Below are positions 13,501-27,953 of a DNA stretch of 64,000 nucleotides, piece after piece; position 1 is the first letter of the stretch; each line of letters begins with the position of its first letter. This DNA comes from Chamaea fasciata (taxonomy: Eukaryota; Chordata; Aves; Passeriformes; Sylviidae), in assembly GCA_029207755.1 (NCBI GenBank), contig JARCOQ010000003.1:99532982-99596981 (forward strand). The letters are read 5' to 3'. The notes beneath the pieces are model-generated. The model was not told the DNA's origin, searched no databases, and saw only the letters and a program-made list of their open reading frames with translations. The position numbers and the translations under genes were made by a program.

Positions 13501-16500
13501 GAACCCAGTTTGGCTGGTTGAGATGGGCTAAAGGGCTGAGCAAGAGTAAAGCAAGGGGTGGTTATTAGCTGACATAATCTGCTGTCCTGAAGCCAACATC
13601 TTGCCATGTGGTTGTTAGGTTGGACTGGGAGAATATGTTCCACTTCAGCTCTGCTTCCTAAAATATACAAAAAGGATTGCCAGCCTTTCCAACAGATTTT
13701 TGAATTAATTAAGGTATTTGCAGGGCTGCACTGAATCTACTTTTTATCCTAGTGCAGAGGAACCCAGTGGTTGGAATGACCCAACCATCTCAGCTTCCAC
13801 CTTTGTCTACTCTCAAACATCTTATTATTGTTGAAGTTGTGGAGCAAAGCTTATGTCTTCAAGTCTTGTAATACTTGAAGCTGGCTAGTCCATCCTTGAG
13901 CTGCTGTGCAAACTGACCAAATTCTTTTTGTCTTGGAGGTAAAAGTCAGTAGGGAGATATTAAAATTGAGGTAGATGCTTTCTTATGATTTCAAGTGGCT
14001 TGTTTTATCTCTCAAGTTTGCTTTCATCAAAACTGATGGCTTACACTTGCTGTCCAAGCAGTATGGTATTCAGCAAGTAGTGAGGACATTTTTTTGCTTA
14101 GGGTGAGGCGTTGCCAGCAATCTCAGGGTGGTGCAGAACTGGCGTGGCATTTGTAAATGATCACTCATAAAGCCAGTGCTGTGATTAATTAGTGTTTTCA
14201 GAGCTCTGAATCAGGCATTTCTGTATTAATGTTCATGTCTAAGTAGCACTCTGCTGGTATGGAGTTTCTCTTTGAACAGAAGTTGAAAACAGGTAATTTT
14301 GTCATTAGAGCCTGAATGTAGCCACATCAGACTGTGGGCACAAACTGGGTCTTGTGATAATGTATTTGCTCCTTGGAAGTTTTTGTCACTTTGGTGCAGA
14401 AGTCTTGCTGCTCAAAGTGTAGATATGTGTGTACTGACCTAGCACTCCCCTTCATTTTAAAGAAGGTGAAGTTTCAATAAACATTTTGGAAAAAACGGGA
14501 TCTTTCAACTTTTTATTTTAACTTTGAGGGAAGCTAAGTTCTGCACCAAAAGTTCCCATGGTGAATGGGTGGTCTCCTCCTTGCTCCAAAAATTCAACCT
14601 GTGGACTGCAAAACTATCTGCTGCTGGGAAACCCTTTCCACCTGCCTGCATCTCTGAAACGAAAGTTTGAGGAGTCACTTGAGGTCCTGTCATTTGTTTA
14701 TCTGAAACGCTCAAAGGTGTTACAAGTAATTACGTCTGAGGAGCTGCAGAAGAGAAGCAAGAGCCAGCTTCTGGTTGTGGGGATTCGAAGCTGTGATTGA
14801 ACTCATGGGAAGGGACTCATAATCCCACACTAGCTCTTTTTTTCTTGAAGAGTCTGCAACAAAGCTTTGGAAGTGTGAGATGCAACTTCTGGCAGTGCTC
14901 CTGATGTTCTAGATGATTTTTGGGAAGGAGGGAAAGGGGGAAATAAGCTGAGAGCAGAGTCACCCTCACTGACCTCTCTCTTCAGGCTTTGCCTGCTTAG
15001 CGGAGAGACTTAATTCAGTGTTTAGGAGACTCTTTATTTTGCCAGTGTAGGAACAGGGATACTGAGGGGCATAATGGAAATCTGTGGGGTGATGTCTGCT
15101 CGACGTCACTGCCAAGGAATTTTTGAGCGTTGGAAGGATGCAAAATGTAAAACCCGTCACTGGGTGGAGTGAGCGCTAACATGTGGTTTGTGCATGTGGT
15201 TTTGCTTTTTACTTAAGGGAGGAAAAAAAAAAAGTTAAAAATAAACTGCTGGCTTGCATCCACTTCCTGGTTCACACAGGGCTGTGAAGGAGCAGCCAAA
15301 GAGTTGGGGTGGCCAGTCCAGCCTGGAGACCCTCCTGCCTGAGTGCAGGGCATCTGGAGGGGTGGGCTGAGGGCGTGAGTACAGGGCAGCCAGCACCCTC
15401 TTGGGCAGCCAGTGAGGAGTGGGGCTGGTGATGTGGGGCTGTTCCTTCTTTGAGTGCCAGGGGGTGACACTGCAGTCAGTTGGTGTCTGTCCCACTTGGG
15501 ATGGCTGCGCCAAGTTTCTCTACACCCATAAGCATTTGTTGTGGGACGAATGTTTACATCCTCCGTCAGTCCCAAGTGTATGTTTTGGCAGTGGGGAAAG
15601 GGGTTGGCTCTAAACCCTAAATCCCAGAGAGTAGCTTAGAGGTCTGGAATGGCTTAGAGGTCTAGGTGTAATGGGTGAGCAAGCAGAGAAATGGTGAAGC
15701 CATCAAAAATGTGTACTGTAATGGCAGCCCCTTGTGCTGACACAGCGGTGTGGCCATAGGGTGGTGTAACTGGTGCCAAAACTGGGCCTGAGAGCCAATG
15801 GGCACTGTGTGACACCAGCTGTGCCAGCTACACACTGCTTTGCCCTCCAGCCAGGGAGGAGCAGTGGGTGCTGGGGTGCTTTGCTGAGCGGGTTCTGGGA
15901 AAGCTGCAGGGAAGGGAGAAAGGCATCTCCTGGCTGAAGGGATGGTGCAGCTGTGTTTGTCAAGTGTTGCCCTAGGAGTTTATTTTTACATGAAGGATAC
16001 TACATTTTTTCGTTTGTTTGTTCTGAAAGAAAACCTAATGACACTGTGTAGGCAACGCACAGGTGATTAACATGTTCATAATACTAAGATGTTTATGAAT
16101 AACTTGACAAAAGCAATAGGAAGTTGCATCATGTTCTCTGCTCTTTACAAGCAGGATTGAAATTCCCCAAGGTTGTTGTCGGTAAGGTGTTGTGGAGCCT
16201 GGTTCTGGCCCAAGCTGCCAGCTGGGACATTTATGTTATCCATGTGATCTTAATTTGTTTCACTCCACCTTCTTTGAACCTCCATGAACCTGCTTCACTT
16301 GTCTTAAATCCAGAAGCTAATGATTTGGAAAGATTTGTCTGAAAATCCTCCCGTATTTTGTCAGTGATTTCATATCGTTAGTCCTACCAACGTCTCTCTA
16401 TTTACATTACATATTTGTACTTCGCGGCTTGGTAGTTCTCAGAGGTTTAGAAACCTCCTGGAAAAATTTGTATCAAGCAGTGAAGCAACCTAATGGGGTA

Positions 16501-17756
16501 ATCAGTGGCTTTGGTCCTTTGTGATCTCAGTTTTCTGGCCTATATTAATGTATTTTTCCCACAGCTTGGAGGAGATGATGTTGGCAGGTTCTGCTGTGAG
16601 CTGGTGGAGTAGCATCAGGAAGGTGTGGGCTTGCTGAGCAGTGGGTTGCACATCTGGGGTGGCTAAGGAGAAGCATTTTAAAACCATTAGAGGATAATGG
16701 ATATTACGTCTGTATGTAAAATGTACTTTAAACAATGTCTGGAGGGGTTGCAGGTTGCCTATCTAGCTGGCAAAGTATCTGAATATCAGAGCTGCATGGA
16801 GAAGCATCTTGCCATACTTGGGACTTTTCTGAAAAACGATAAAATTGATGGATGTAACTTTTGTGGAAAGAGAAATGTGGCTGGTGTGGCTCAGTTGGGC
16901 AATCTGGGTTTCTTTCCACCTATTTTTTCCCTAAAACAAGTCCCAGCCCTGGTGGCTCTGCCTCTGTTGCATGGCTCCATGCGGATGCTCTGGGCTGTGG
17001 CCACTGAGCACCAAAGGACCCAGGGAAGAGATGCTCCAAGGGAAGATGTGCTTCTGCATTGAATGGAGTGGTGGCACAAGGGCTGGGAGTTTGTTTGGTG
17101 AGAGCTGGCATCACCTTGTCCTTGCTGTTGCAGCCCAGGAATGCCTTGTGGCTTTTTGTCATCTGCAAGTTGTCCATCTGCTTGGTTTGCCTCTGTGGGG
17201 AAAGAATTGATTCTTGCACAGGGATGCTCTTGGTGTATCTGGAAGTTTCAGCTCACCTTGAATTTTGTGACTAATTGCTGCAGCAATTGAATTTGGTGTC
17301 TGAAGGCAGCACTGCAGTCATGCATAATGGGAGGGGACAAAACTAATTTTTCTGTTTAGCTTCTTTGAACACTTCTTTTAATCCAGCTCGTTTGGCCAGT
17401 TTAGTAGTTGGAGGTTTGGTTGGGTTATTTTGAGGTGTGTATGTGTTTGTGTTTTTTTTGTTCTTAAGAAAAAAAATAATAATCTTTATTCCTCTTTAAT
17501 GTAATTAGATGGCAGAGCAAACTATTGAATGGCTCTGGCTAAAGCTGTGAAAAAGTATTTTTAACTTCATGCTGTTGTATGAAGGGTTTTCCTTTTTCTG
17601 CCTTTATGATGCTGACTGTCCTTTTTATTTTTTAGCAGCTGTTCCTGTAAGAATGTGAAAGGAAATAAGCTGGCTCAGCAGAAACCCAAACTAATCTCAT
17701 GCTCAGTAGTAAATGCTCAATAGTCTCATTGTCTGTGGGCACTTCAACAGTGAAAC

Positions 17757-17773
17757 CGGGGGTGGGGGGGGGA
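17757..17773. repeat. G-rich run
   Basis: A run of almost pure G on the + strand (GGGGGTGGGGGGGG-like). It is short and low-complexity. It could support a G-quadruplex but shows no further structure. Confidence 0.7.
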
Positions 17774-18739
17774 AGCAAAACCAGTGATAAAACCTGAAAT
17801 AGATGGCAGAGAAAGCACCAAAGCCCTTTTGTTGTTTTTCCCAACATCCCACAGACTCTACTCTTGTGTCCCATGAGCACAAAGCCCAGCAGCAAAGCAC
17901 CTGTGTCTGTGGCTCGGGGTGCTGGGCTGGGTCCTGCTGCCAGGGTGCTGAAGCCTGGCTTCTGTCACCTGCCCCAGCAGCGGGGCAGCCAGGTCCTGCC
18001 AAAGCTCCTTATGAGCTTTCCGAGGCTGGCTGCCACGCGTCCCGCAGCGTCCTCCTGTCCTTTCACCCCGTGCTTCCCCGCTTACATAACTGGCTTAGGT
18101 ATTACACTGCCTGCCCTCCTTGCCATGCCTTCAGCACTCCTGCATCACTTGGCCTCTTTGTTCCAATAAATAGCTTTCCAGCCAAGTCACTCCTTAGGTG
18201 AGGCTGGAAGTGTTTAGAAGCAGAGGCACCAAGTTTACATTCTTGCCTGTTTTGTTTTGCAGATCTGTTTCATACCTAAATTCACTTGGATTATTTCCGA
18301 AAATATATGGAGAATAACATTTCTCATTTAAAAAAATTAAAAAAAATCCTGGTAACTTGTGAACCCGTGGTGCTTTCTTTGGTCAGAAACTGAAAGTGAA
18401 ATGGATTTTTTTTAAATTGCTTTATCAGACTGAGAGAAGTGTAGGGATTAGTAGAGCATACACAGAAGGAAGTAAAGCATCTCTCGAGTGTTTTAATGAT
18501 CTGAGTGGTTATTTTGTTTAGTATGAGTTGTCACTGAACCTTCAGTTTGGCATTTAGGGTTTTAATTTGTTAAATATGAATAAATGAAGCATGGAAATGG
18601 AGTTTCTAACTATTCTGGTCCAGTGTAGCTGTGCACATATTCTTCAGTCTGTTGGTGGGGGTTTTCTCAATCCATGTTGATATTCCCCAGCTGGGCTTTA
18701 CGGTGTGAGGTGTTGACAGGTACGAGGGAGGTACTCCTG

Positions 18740-19262
18740 ACCCTCTGGTGAGTCCTCTCCTGGAGCACTGTGTCCAGCTCAGGAACCTTCAGCGCAGGCA
18801 GGGACATGGAATTATTGTGGCAAGTCCAGAGGAGAATCATGAAGATGGTCAGGGGATGGAGCTCCTCTCCTGTGAGGAAAAGCTGAGAGTTGTTCTGCCT
18901 GGAGTAGGCTCTAAGGAGACCTCATTGCAGTCTTTTAATATGGAGTGGCTTATAAAAAAAGATGGAGAAAGGTGAGGTATTTTCAGGGGCCTATAGTGAC
19001 AAGACAAGGAGCAATGGTTTTAGACTGAAAGAGGGTAAGTTTAGATTGGACATAAGGAACAAACTTATTGTGAGGGTGGGAGAACCTGGGACAGGTTGCC
19101 CAGAGTCGTGGATGCCCCATGTCTTGAAGTGCACAAGGCCAGGTTGGATGGAGCTTTGAGTTACCTGGTCTGGTGTAAGGTGTCCCTGACCATGTCAGGG
19201 GGTTGAACTGGATGATCTTCAAAGGTCTCCTCTGACTCAAACCATCCTGTGATTATGTGATT
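18740..19262 (+). mobile_element. CR1 non-LTR retrotransposon, 5'-truncated 3' end
   Basis: About 520 bases of a CR1 element in + orientation. The left part still translates to a degraded end of the CR1 ORF2 polymerase (SPLLEHCVQL near 18748, followed by a decayed leucine-rich and arginine-rich segment). The right part carries the typical CR1 3' region: the 'ggacaggttgcccagag' block, the 'ggccaggttggatggagc' block, 'gaactggatgatcttcaaaggtc', and a terminal ATTCTATG-like repeat decayed to 'gtgattatgtgatt'. Several stops and indels show it is dead. Extreme 5' truncation and no target-site duplication are usual for CR1. Confidence 0.92.
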
Positions 19263-22200
19263 ATTTCAGTCTGATCTGGTGCCAAAATTTGCATTTGTTT
19301 ACTGGCAAGGGCTAATATTTATACTGTACTTTAACAACTGTTGGCACTATTGCTTGATGAAGGTAAGCAAAATTCCTCTGTCTGAGTTGAAAAAATGTTC
19401 GTCAAGTTTAAGACATGAGACCTCTAATATTTTCAGTCAGGGTAAATTTAATGATATTTAATGGACTGGGAGGCAGCAGTAGGAAAAAGAACCATAATCT
19501 TTGGAGGAGAGAAAGCCTACAGAGAGAGGTTTTTTGGGTTTTTTTAGTAGGTTTTTTTGCTTGCCAAGCATTGCCATTTATCAGGCAGCTCCTCTATCTC
19601 TAGCCCATCTTTAGACCTGCTAAAGACTGACTTGAAAGGACTCTCCACCTCATCAGTGCAGGGTGATGTTTGCTGCTGCACAATGTGTTTCTGCAGCCAG
19701 CTGCCTGGCAAAGATGCGAAGTCTCATCAGCTGCCTTTCAGCTTGAATTACTCACTTTCTGGCACAGCAGCAGTCTCTTTTTGGCCCAGTGCATGGTGCC
19801 TGGCACAGCAGAAGCAAGATCTTAGCTGCCACTTCTCTGCATCGCAGCAGGAGCCCTTCAGCATCTTGCTTTTGAGTTGGGGCAGCCGCTGGCAGATATT
19901 CCCCCTTGCAGAGCTGGAGCAGAAGGCTTTGCCACTGGTTAACTTTAACTTTGACTACCCTAAGATTTGCTCTTAGTAAAAAAATGGGAGCTCCCACTGC
20001 TTGTATGGATGCTTGAAACCAGGCTACTCATATCAAATGTAGCACGGTCTGGAGTATGTGCATGACACAGATTTCTCCTGGAAAGCTGCAGGCTTGGAAA
20101 TCCTGGCAGTAACAGCAGCATCAAGAAATTGGATGTGTTTTAGTGGGGTTATTTGTGGGCAGAGAGTGGTGCTGTTTGTGAGGAGCTCTGTGAGCTTTGC
20201 CTAACGTGCTCCCAGCAGGCCCTGTGATTTTGTGGTGCAGCCTGGAGAAACATGCTGCTGCAGCTTCCTCCCTGCTGAAAAGAGCAGTGCTGGTAGAGAA
20301 GCAGTCACTTTGCATAGGAAAAGTCAAAATGGGGGAGTTTATGGACACACACATTTTATTCGGTGGCATGCTGAGACATTTGTCGTGACTCACATGTCAG
20401 CAGTGATGGGCCATCAGAGTGAGTGCCCAGCTGAGCAGAGCTCTGCCTGGCCAAAGGTGCCTGCATGCCCCAGTGTACATCCAAATGCCTTTATGACATA
20501 GCCCAAAGTTCTGGCAAATTTGGGGTATTTTTGCAGTTTCTCCCCATCCATTGGCTTGCACAGTGATCCAGTCCAGAGGGACTTTCTGGTTTGCAGAAGG
20601 TCGTGTTGTGTTGCTCCGGTGTGAATGCTGCTTAGAGCTAGGAGAAGAGTTGTGCTAGATACCTGTGGGCCCATGCATGGGTTAGAGCAGAAAAGACACA
20701 CTTCTTTTGATGTAAACTTTCTTTGAAAAGGAAAAAAAATTGCTTTTCTCAGCAGCAAATCTCTCATTGACTACAAAAACCATGGATCTATAAGCATCCA
20801 TGAATATATTGCTTCTGCTGCCCCTGCAGCAGATCCTGAGGCTCCTCACACTCCAAGGGGGCTACAGTCTGATTGTAGCATTCAGGGGTATTTTCAGTCA
20901 CCTTTTTCATTGCTTATTAAGGAGGGATTTTTTTTTACTGTGTTTTCAGAGCAAACTGCCTGATGGTCTTTCTGTTCGTTTCAGCGGTTCCTCTGAAGTG
21001 TCAGAACTGAATCTTACCCACCCTTTATGAGGCGAAAAAACCCACTCTTATTTTGAATAACATGGAAATAAATGTGTGTAGTACACAGATCCTACTGAAT
21101 AGCAAATAGAGAGTGGTTGTCGTCTCCCCTAGTTGAGGGTGTGGTTACATTTGGTTGGTTGGTTGGCTTTGTACAACCCTGTACAGCCTTTATACAACCC
21201 TACTGTTTTGTTTTTAAAACAAATAGGCTCTTATTCCCTCTTCATGCACTGGATGAGTGATAAAAGTGGTCCTCCTCATTCGCCGGACACTGAGAGCTAG
21301 AGAAGAAACTGGAAAAATCCTTGTATGACTTGCACTACCAGGTTTTACATGCAGAGATGTTCCAGTAATGTACTGGATCACTTACTTCTTGGAATTTTCC
21401 TCTGAGCTTTGCATCTCATCCATTAGACCTTCTCAGCAGATGGGTTTTGAAGCTCCAGATTCAGAGCTGCACAGGTCACATACCTGGTGCCATGACACTG
21501 CCATTTGCCATCAGCTTGGAAAAAGACCAGGTTGTCACTCTGGGAGAGCAGGGTGCCCCTGAGGATGGCAGAAACAGAAGAGGCATGAAACACAGTGGTA
21601 GTCCCTGAACAGGGGAGAAGCTGCTCACTGGAAGTGTGGAGGAGAGCCCAGGCAGAGCTGAACACAGCTTGACCCAAGGCACTAAGGTCAAAAGGCAAAT
21701 CCGCTTCTTGGAAGGGTTCCCAGTGCAGATAAGGAAACTTGGTGTTGAGATGGTGCGTGCGGTGCCAGGGGTCAGGAGGCTGTCACTGCGCTAAGTGCAG
21801 GGGAGGATTGCTATGACACGGGGAAAGGACACTCTGTGTCTGAGAGGAGGCAAGAAGAACCTGATCAGTTAAACCAGGAAAGCCAAGGCTGATGTGGGAG
21901 TGATGGCTCTCTATCCCTCTGCATAGCAGAGGGGAAGTTCCAGACAAGATCGTGTTGGGACCAGAGCGGATGTGTTACCAGCACTGAATACGTTTGAGCT
22001 CAAGTTAGAAGATGATTTTTTAGCCAGTAGAGGAATGAGGCCTTGACTGAGGTGATGGGAGCAAAACCTAACTGGCTTTTGGGATAAAGCTCAGGAAGAA
22101 AGTCAGTGACTGATGCTACATCTGCCGTATCAGGGCCTGAACATAGTTTTACCGAGAGGAGCAGCTTGTCTTCAGGAGTATTAAACATAATGAGTATTGA

Positions 22201-25189
22201 CTGTAGAAAAGTACAAGTATATTAAGATACATCACTCTGACATAGCTCTGTACAGAGGCCTTTAGGACAAAGCTGAGTAACAAAAGCAAATAGGACATTA
22301 GGATAGCTTGGAAACAACAAGGAATAGAGAAATAACCTAAAATTGTGTTGTTGTGTTAATTTGCAGAAACGGTGGTATTCAGCATCTTTGCTTCAATGCA
22401 TGCCAGTGGTGGATGTGCCTTTCCAAGGCTGGCACTTGAGCAGGTCTGCCCCTCTCACTCTTGGCCACAAATCTGGTATTGGCATGGGCTGCTTCTTGCT
22501 GCACTTTGCCTTATTTCAGCTCAACAGAGCCACCTCCCCAGCAGAATGTTCACCAGATTGCCATGGGGTGTGAATTAGTAGAGAAAATCCGGGAATTTTG
22601 TAAGAACAGCACTCTTATTGAGGGCAGTTTGCTGTCTGGTGAAGCCAGAGCCTAGCAGATAGTTGCTATGAGAAGTAGTTTTGACTCTTTTGCTCCTTTG
22701 TAAAGCAGGTGCAGTTTCAATGGCTGTCTCGGCAGGTCAATATCACAGATGTCTGTTCCAAAGTGGTGGGTAATGCTTTGGGCAAAGCCATTAATTAAAT
22801 AATTTTTTTCCTCCAGGAATGTGAAATTTGCTCATTCGATCCCATTGCAGAGCAAAGCCATTTCTTACTGTAGCAGAAATGTGTGCACAATTCAGTTCTT
22901 TCTGACCTGCCTATAGCTTTGTTTTTGTTATGAGAATATAATTTGGAGTATTTTTTTCCACATTGTTTCTTAATCTGTCCAGCCTGATATTTTCCAAACC
23001 TGTGGTTTCCTTCCTTCTCTCTCTTATTTTCTGTTATTAAGTCTTCCAGACCACTGAAAATATCAGAGACGTACATTTTAGCAATTTTAGCACAGCACAA
23101 GTCTTCTTTTGGGTTGTAAGCAATGGGTTCTCTAGCAGACTAAGGACAGGTTGAGAAACAACAGACAGGCTTCTTGCTGTGGGCTGATGCTCAGAGTGGA
23201 GAACAGGGAAGATGAGGGTTATTACAACTGAATATGTACACTAAAATAGATGGATAAGATACCTGATGTGGTACTGTACAGAGGAAAAATCTGGATGGTT
23301 TGCAAGTATGTATTACTGTGTTTAGGGTCTGATTCTGTTACATCCAAGCAAAGTAAATATTCCACTGGTATTTCTTAGGAGAGGGATTTTTTTTTTGTCA
23401 ATGCCAGTCATTTTTTCATCAGTATTGTTGCCCAACCCTGTCTCCCACGTTCCTGGTTTGTGTGTGGGACCATGTGAGAGGAAGGAGGGAGGGAAGGGGG
23501 GAAGATCCCATGTGGCTGCAGAGATGGGGAGTGTGGAAAGGAGCTGAGGGGGATGGAGCAGTTTGAATGTCTCTGTCCATCAGAACAAATGTGCTACTGC
23601 AGCTTCATAGGCTATACAAGAAAGGCCTAAAACGTAAATGGGTCTGAGAAATGACATGATGTTGAAATGGCATTATAAACTGTAAATGTACACTTTGATT
23701 TACCTTTTTCATCAAAAGATGTGCTTGATAGGCAAGTCTGACTCTGCACCTTTGGTGGCAGAGCTGAGAGCCCTGTCTTGAGGTTTTACAGGCTTTTTGT
23801 CTAGTTGATACCAGTCACAATGGGACTGTGGGGAGCCCAGGCCTCCCCCACTTCCCACCAGCATGCTGGAAACTGCAGCAGAGCAGCAGAATTCCCTAGG
23901 AGAGCCCCATAAGCCTTCAGCTGGGTCCCAGTCAGACAGGACTTTCTTCCAGCAGCAACCCTTTTGGTCTTCAGCAGAGCTCAGGAGGAGGTTTATTTAA
24001 AGCCTTGGTCCTTTTTGTGGAGGAAGTAGGAAGCGCTTCCTCCCTCTAGATCTCTATCCAAAGCTTTTGTCCACTTTCTTACAGTCCCACCCTGCTTGGA
24101 GTCACTCCAAAATACAGCACGCCAGGTCTGTGTGCTATTGTTCAGCAGGGTCATCCTTTAGCTGCAGCTCCTCTCCTTTTCTAAAACACAGAGTTTAGGC
24201 ACCAAAATGCTGAAGAGCTCTGTCCTGGGCTAAGGGGTGTATGAATGCCCATGTGCCTACCCTGCCTCACCATCCTCCTGCAGTTGGAAATGTCAGTTGC
24301 AGAGGAAATACAAGGGTCAGCCTTCCTTTGGGAGGCTATTTCATTCTTGCCATTGAGCTTGAGTTGTGATGCCTAGAGGACGTCTCAAAATAGGTCTGAC
24401 ATGTCATGATCTCTGCAATAGAGGATCAAGAAGCTAAAAAAATAGTGTTAACCACAAGAACGTGAGGGCCTAAAATGCTTTTAAGGTACTACTGCTTACT
24501 CTCTTCAGAGCAGGGGTGGAGAAATGTGGGATTATTTCTGCTATGCTGCATTTATCTCAAAGCAGTCCAGCAGCAGGATCATGCCTGTGTTTGCAGGGTG
24601 GGTAAGAAGAGTCTGAATGACAGGCTCAGTCAGGGGAGAGTGTCAGATGGAAGATTTACCTGGTTCTTCCATGGTCCAGACTCGCTTCAGCTGAGCAAAT
24701 AAAACTTCATCTTCCTCTGGCAGGAACCTCTCCCCCAATGCCAGTGTGACTCCAAACATCTATATCAGTTGTGGAACTGGCTCCTCTGACCCTGAGGGTG
24801 ATGCGTTTGCTGGCCTTCCCTTTTCAACATATGCAGTGCCAACAAAGAGCTGTTAGCAGCCTTGAAGGCAAAGGGAAGTGGCCTTGCTGTTGTGTGCCGA
24901 AAGATGATGCGTGCACACCCCAGGAGAAGGCATCACTTTAGAAACTTTAGATTCCTGCACCATCCTCCACCATCAGAGCCCTCATTTTAACCACTGCTGC
25001 AGCCTTTAAACACTTTTTTCCTGTTCCTTTCAAGAGGAAAAAATAAATGATAAATTATTGTGTTGATCTTACGCAAATGTTGCATTTACGGAAAGATCTT
25101 GTTGACATGGTTTCTCACACAGGATACCTTCTCCTCCTGCAGAAAAGTTGCTGAAAACTTCCAGGGAAATAGATAATGTTATTCTTGGG

Positions 25190-25303
25190 GAAGGAAAATA
25201 AAAATAAAAAACCCACAAAAACAAAAACCCCCAAACAAACAAAAAACCGAACAAACACCCCCAAACCAAACAAAACCACAACAAACAAACAAACAAAACC
25301 AAC
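25190..25303. repeat. A/C-rich low-complexity tract (CAAA-type)
   Basis: About 110 bases almost free of G and T on the + strand, made of irregular AAAC, CAAA and AACCCC units. It resembles an expanded and diverged (CAAA)n or A-tail microsatellite. It is the approximate reverse complement in composition of the G/T-rich tract at 31190-31343. Confidence 0.85.
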
Positions 25304-27376
25304 AAGCCAGCCTGGTGTGGGGCTAATGTGGATCCATTCTGGTGTGCAAAAGATGCAGAATTTGGGTTAGTAGAATTTTTTTTTTGTCCTGTTAGAAGTG
25401 GAGCAGACTAGTAGCTGATACCTTGTGTAGCTTAGGGTCTTTTGAGAGACCAGAGTGATAAATTAAGAGGTTACAAAATGTCTGAGGTCAGTATCCTGAC
25501 CACCTGGTGTGGCCATACCCAGGAAAGCTTATCTGTCCTCCGTGGCCTGATGTGTTAAAACCTTACAGATTAGGTGCTCTTTTTGCATTTGCTAAAATGA
25601 AGTTCATGAAGATCCTTTCACCTGAGAGAGCAATTTAAAGGGGGTATCAGGAGTAGATTTTCTCCCTCATCCTCCTCTCCTCATGTGAACATGAAAGTCC
25701 ATCCTCAACCTCACTGTTGAGAGAAGGCACATTTCCTGTTTTTGCAATCGAAACCTTCCCCGATGCAGCACCGAGGCAGTGGGACAGGATGTGCCCCATA
25801 TGTGGTCTCAGGTGGAGGTCAACTCTTCTCATCCCACGCCTGTTGGGATGCTTCCTGCTCCAAATCATCACATCTCCTTCCTGTTACTATACCCAGTCAG
25901 GGAAGAAAATACATCCATTTGGCCACTATTGCCATCAATTAGATATACATATAAAATTCAGCATGACTTGATTTTCCATTTTTTACTTACCCAGCCTCCT
26001 AACAGAGGCTCAGCTCCAGGCTCAGCCCTCACCCATAGCGCTCAGAAAAGCACATTTGGTGTGGGTATTGCTGGGGATGGAGCCCTGTGGTGGACATTAA
26101 TGAGAAAAGTGATGTCTTGAGTGCAGATTGCATGAGGTGCTTCCAAGATGATTTGCATTGAAGTGTTAAATGCCACACAGAAATGCCAAAAGAAAGGATT
26201 TTCATAGGGCTGTTCTTGGTGCCCCTAAAATTGCCACTGTCTCTTCTTTCTCCTCTGATATGGAGCACTCCCTTTCTTGGAGACAGACAGTCATATCGTT
26301 CTTCTGCATAATTTATAGTGAATGCACTTAAGAGCAAATCAAACTCCTGAGTGCTCAGGATTAATGGAAGTTGCAACTACTAAATGTATGAGCTGGGACT
26401 GGAGGTGTCCTGCCGTGCTGCTGCACCAGCCTCCTCTTGCCTTGATCTTGACTGCTGGGAGAGTCCAGTCAGTGCTGTCCCTGACAGCTCAGTGAAGGGA
26501 TGGTGCCCATTTTTGTAGGGATTTTAGAGGAACTAGTCACAAAATCATATGGTTTTCTATTTTCTGGAGATAACTCTCCCACTTTTAGTGATGGAAGCTG
26601 AAGTGAGAGGTGAGAGAAGGTATTACTGTATCCTTGAGCATCATGCATGGCCAAAGAAATGGTCTGTCATATCACTGCTGGTCAAGAGGCCCCATTGTGT
26701 TCAGGATGCACCTCACAGGAACACCAGTGCTCTGCTCATCCCTGTGATCATTTGGTCTGGAGTTCACACAATCGAGGCACTGCCTTGGGCAAAAGCCCTC
26801 AAGTGCCCTTGCAGGTGGTTGCCTGTGGGGAGCCACCAGCCTCCTGCAAGCCTCCTGCCTTGGCATGGGCAGTCCTTGCCACCCAGGGAAGACAGGAGGA
26901 CATCGCAGGACAGCTGGGTGTCCACATCCCAGCATAAATTCTACCATAATCCAGCACAAGGTGCTTGCCATTTTGTTCTCAAGGCACGAAGGCTCCCCTG
27001 ATAATTACCTGAACACAAATCTTGCATTGTGTTCCTGGTGTGACACTTTGGTCGAGGGTGTGTCCTGGATCCATGGCTTTCCTGCACAGGATAGTAGTTG
27101 CTGTAATTTTGGCTCCTTGGTTCTAAAAATGAATTTTAAAAAAACCCTGTGAGATTGGTACAGTCACATGCACCAGCTTGAGTAATATCCTTAGCTGTTC
27201 TAGAGCTTGGGCTGATTTCTACCAGCAGGTTTGGTCTTCTGCTCCTTGAATTGCTGCCTCCAGCAGAACCAGGTTCCTTCCTTATCAGTGGGATGCTGTT
27301 CTCATATAGTTATTTCACTCTCAGTTTTTAATTCACAACACTGTAAGGAAAAAGTCCAGGGAAGTTAAGCTCTAGG

Positions 27377-27410
27377 TTTGCTATTAGATTTGAAATTTGC
27401 TATTAGATTT
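27377..27410. repeat. Imperfect 19-base tandem duplication
   Basis: The 15-base word TTTGCTATTAGATTT occurs at 27377-27391 and again at 27396-27410, a period of 19 bases. It appears to be a small local duplication without function. Confidence 0.8.
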
Positions 27411-27953
27411 CAGTGGTTTTTTTCCATTCAATAAACAAGAAAGGAAAGGTGTGAAACAGTTTGATTACTGCTATTAGTGTTTACCACTGAAGGGGAAATA
27501 CAACATTGTTTTGAGAAAAATTTTGGTTTAGTGGAGTGTATTTTTACAAGTAATTTAACTAGTGGCTTTTGCGCTATTTTGAAGTGATGACCAATTTAAA
27601 AAAAAAGATACTTTAGAAATCTAGATTAATAAAATAAATGGGTGCATATATATTAGATTTAATATTTTTGGAACAAAACCAACCTGTGTATTAGTACTAG
27701 AAATTGTTAGCAATAGCTGCATATTTGGAGGTTGAACATGTTGGTGGCAAAGAATCTTTCTCTTTTGGTTGAGTTTTTTTTCCCCCAGTATATTTTACTA
27801 CTTTTAGTTAATGTTGAATTTTTATTAGACGTAGCTGGTTGGCATACCTCCAAAGCCACATTTTGGAGCATCTTTTTGATGCCTTAAGTTTTAGCTTTCA
27901 TATTATCCAGATTCTTCACTGCATTGGTATATAACTCTGAACTTCATATAAAG

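Larger units (their letters stand above)
1..18739. other. Non-coding DNA, probable HPCAL1 first intron or 5' flank
   Basis: No exon can be supported. Open frames here are short (about 130 codons at most), lack recognisable domains and overlap freely on both strands, as expected by chance. The sequence is AT-rich, with scattered T tracts (for example near 7309, 7722 and 9543). Assignment to the HPCAL1 5' region is an inference: the first coding exon at 36345 opens with a splice acceptor and only 25 bases of 5' UTR, so at least one upstream non-coding exon must exist, and human HPCAL1 has very long upstream introns. I saw no CpG-rich promoter, so the transcription start is probably left of the window, but a small 5' UTR exon in here cannot be excluded. 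Confidence 0.6.
19263..27953. other. Non-coding DNA, probable HPCAL1 intron
   Basis: No recognisable exon, RNA gene or transposon was seen. Frames of up to 150 codons (for example 26549-27001) have no familiar domain, no splice context and low-complexity composition. The only marked structures are the A/C-rich tract near 25.2 kb and a small duplication at 27377-27410, both listed separately. Confidence 0.55.

Noticed and set aside
26549..27001. 150-codon open frame on the + strand
   Set aside because: Overlapping frames of similar length exist on both strands here, with no domain and no exon structure. It is a GC-moderate patch free of stops by chance.
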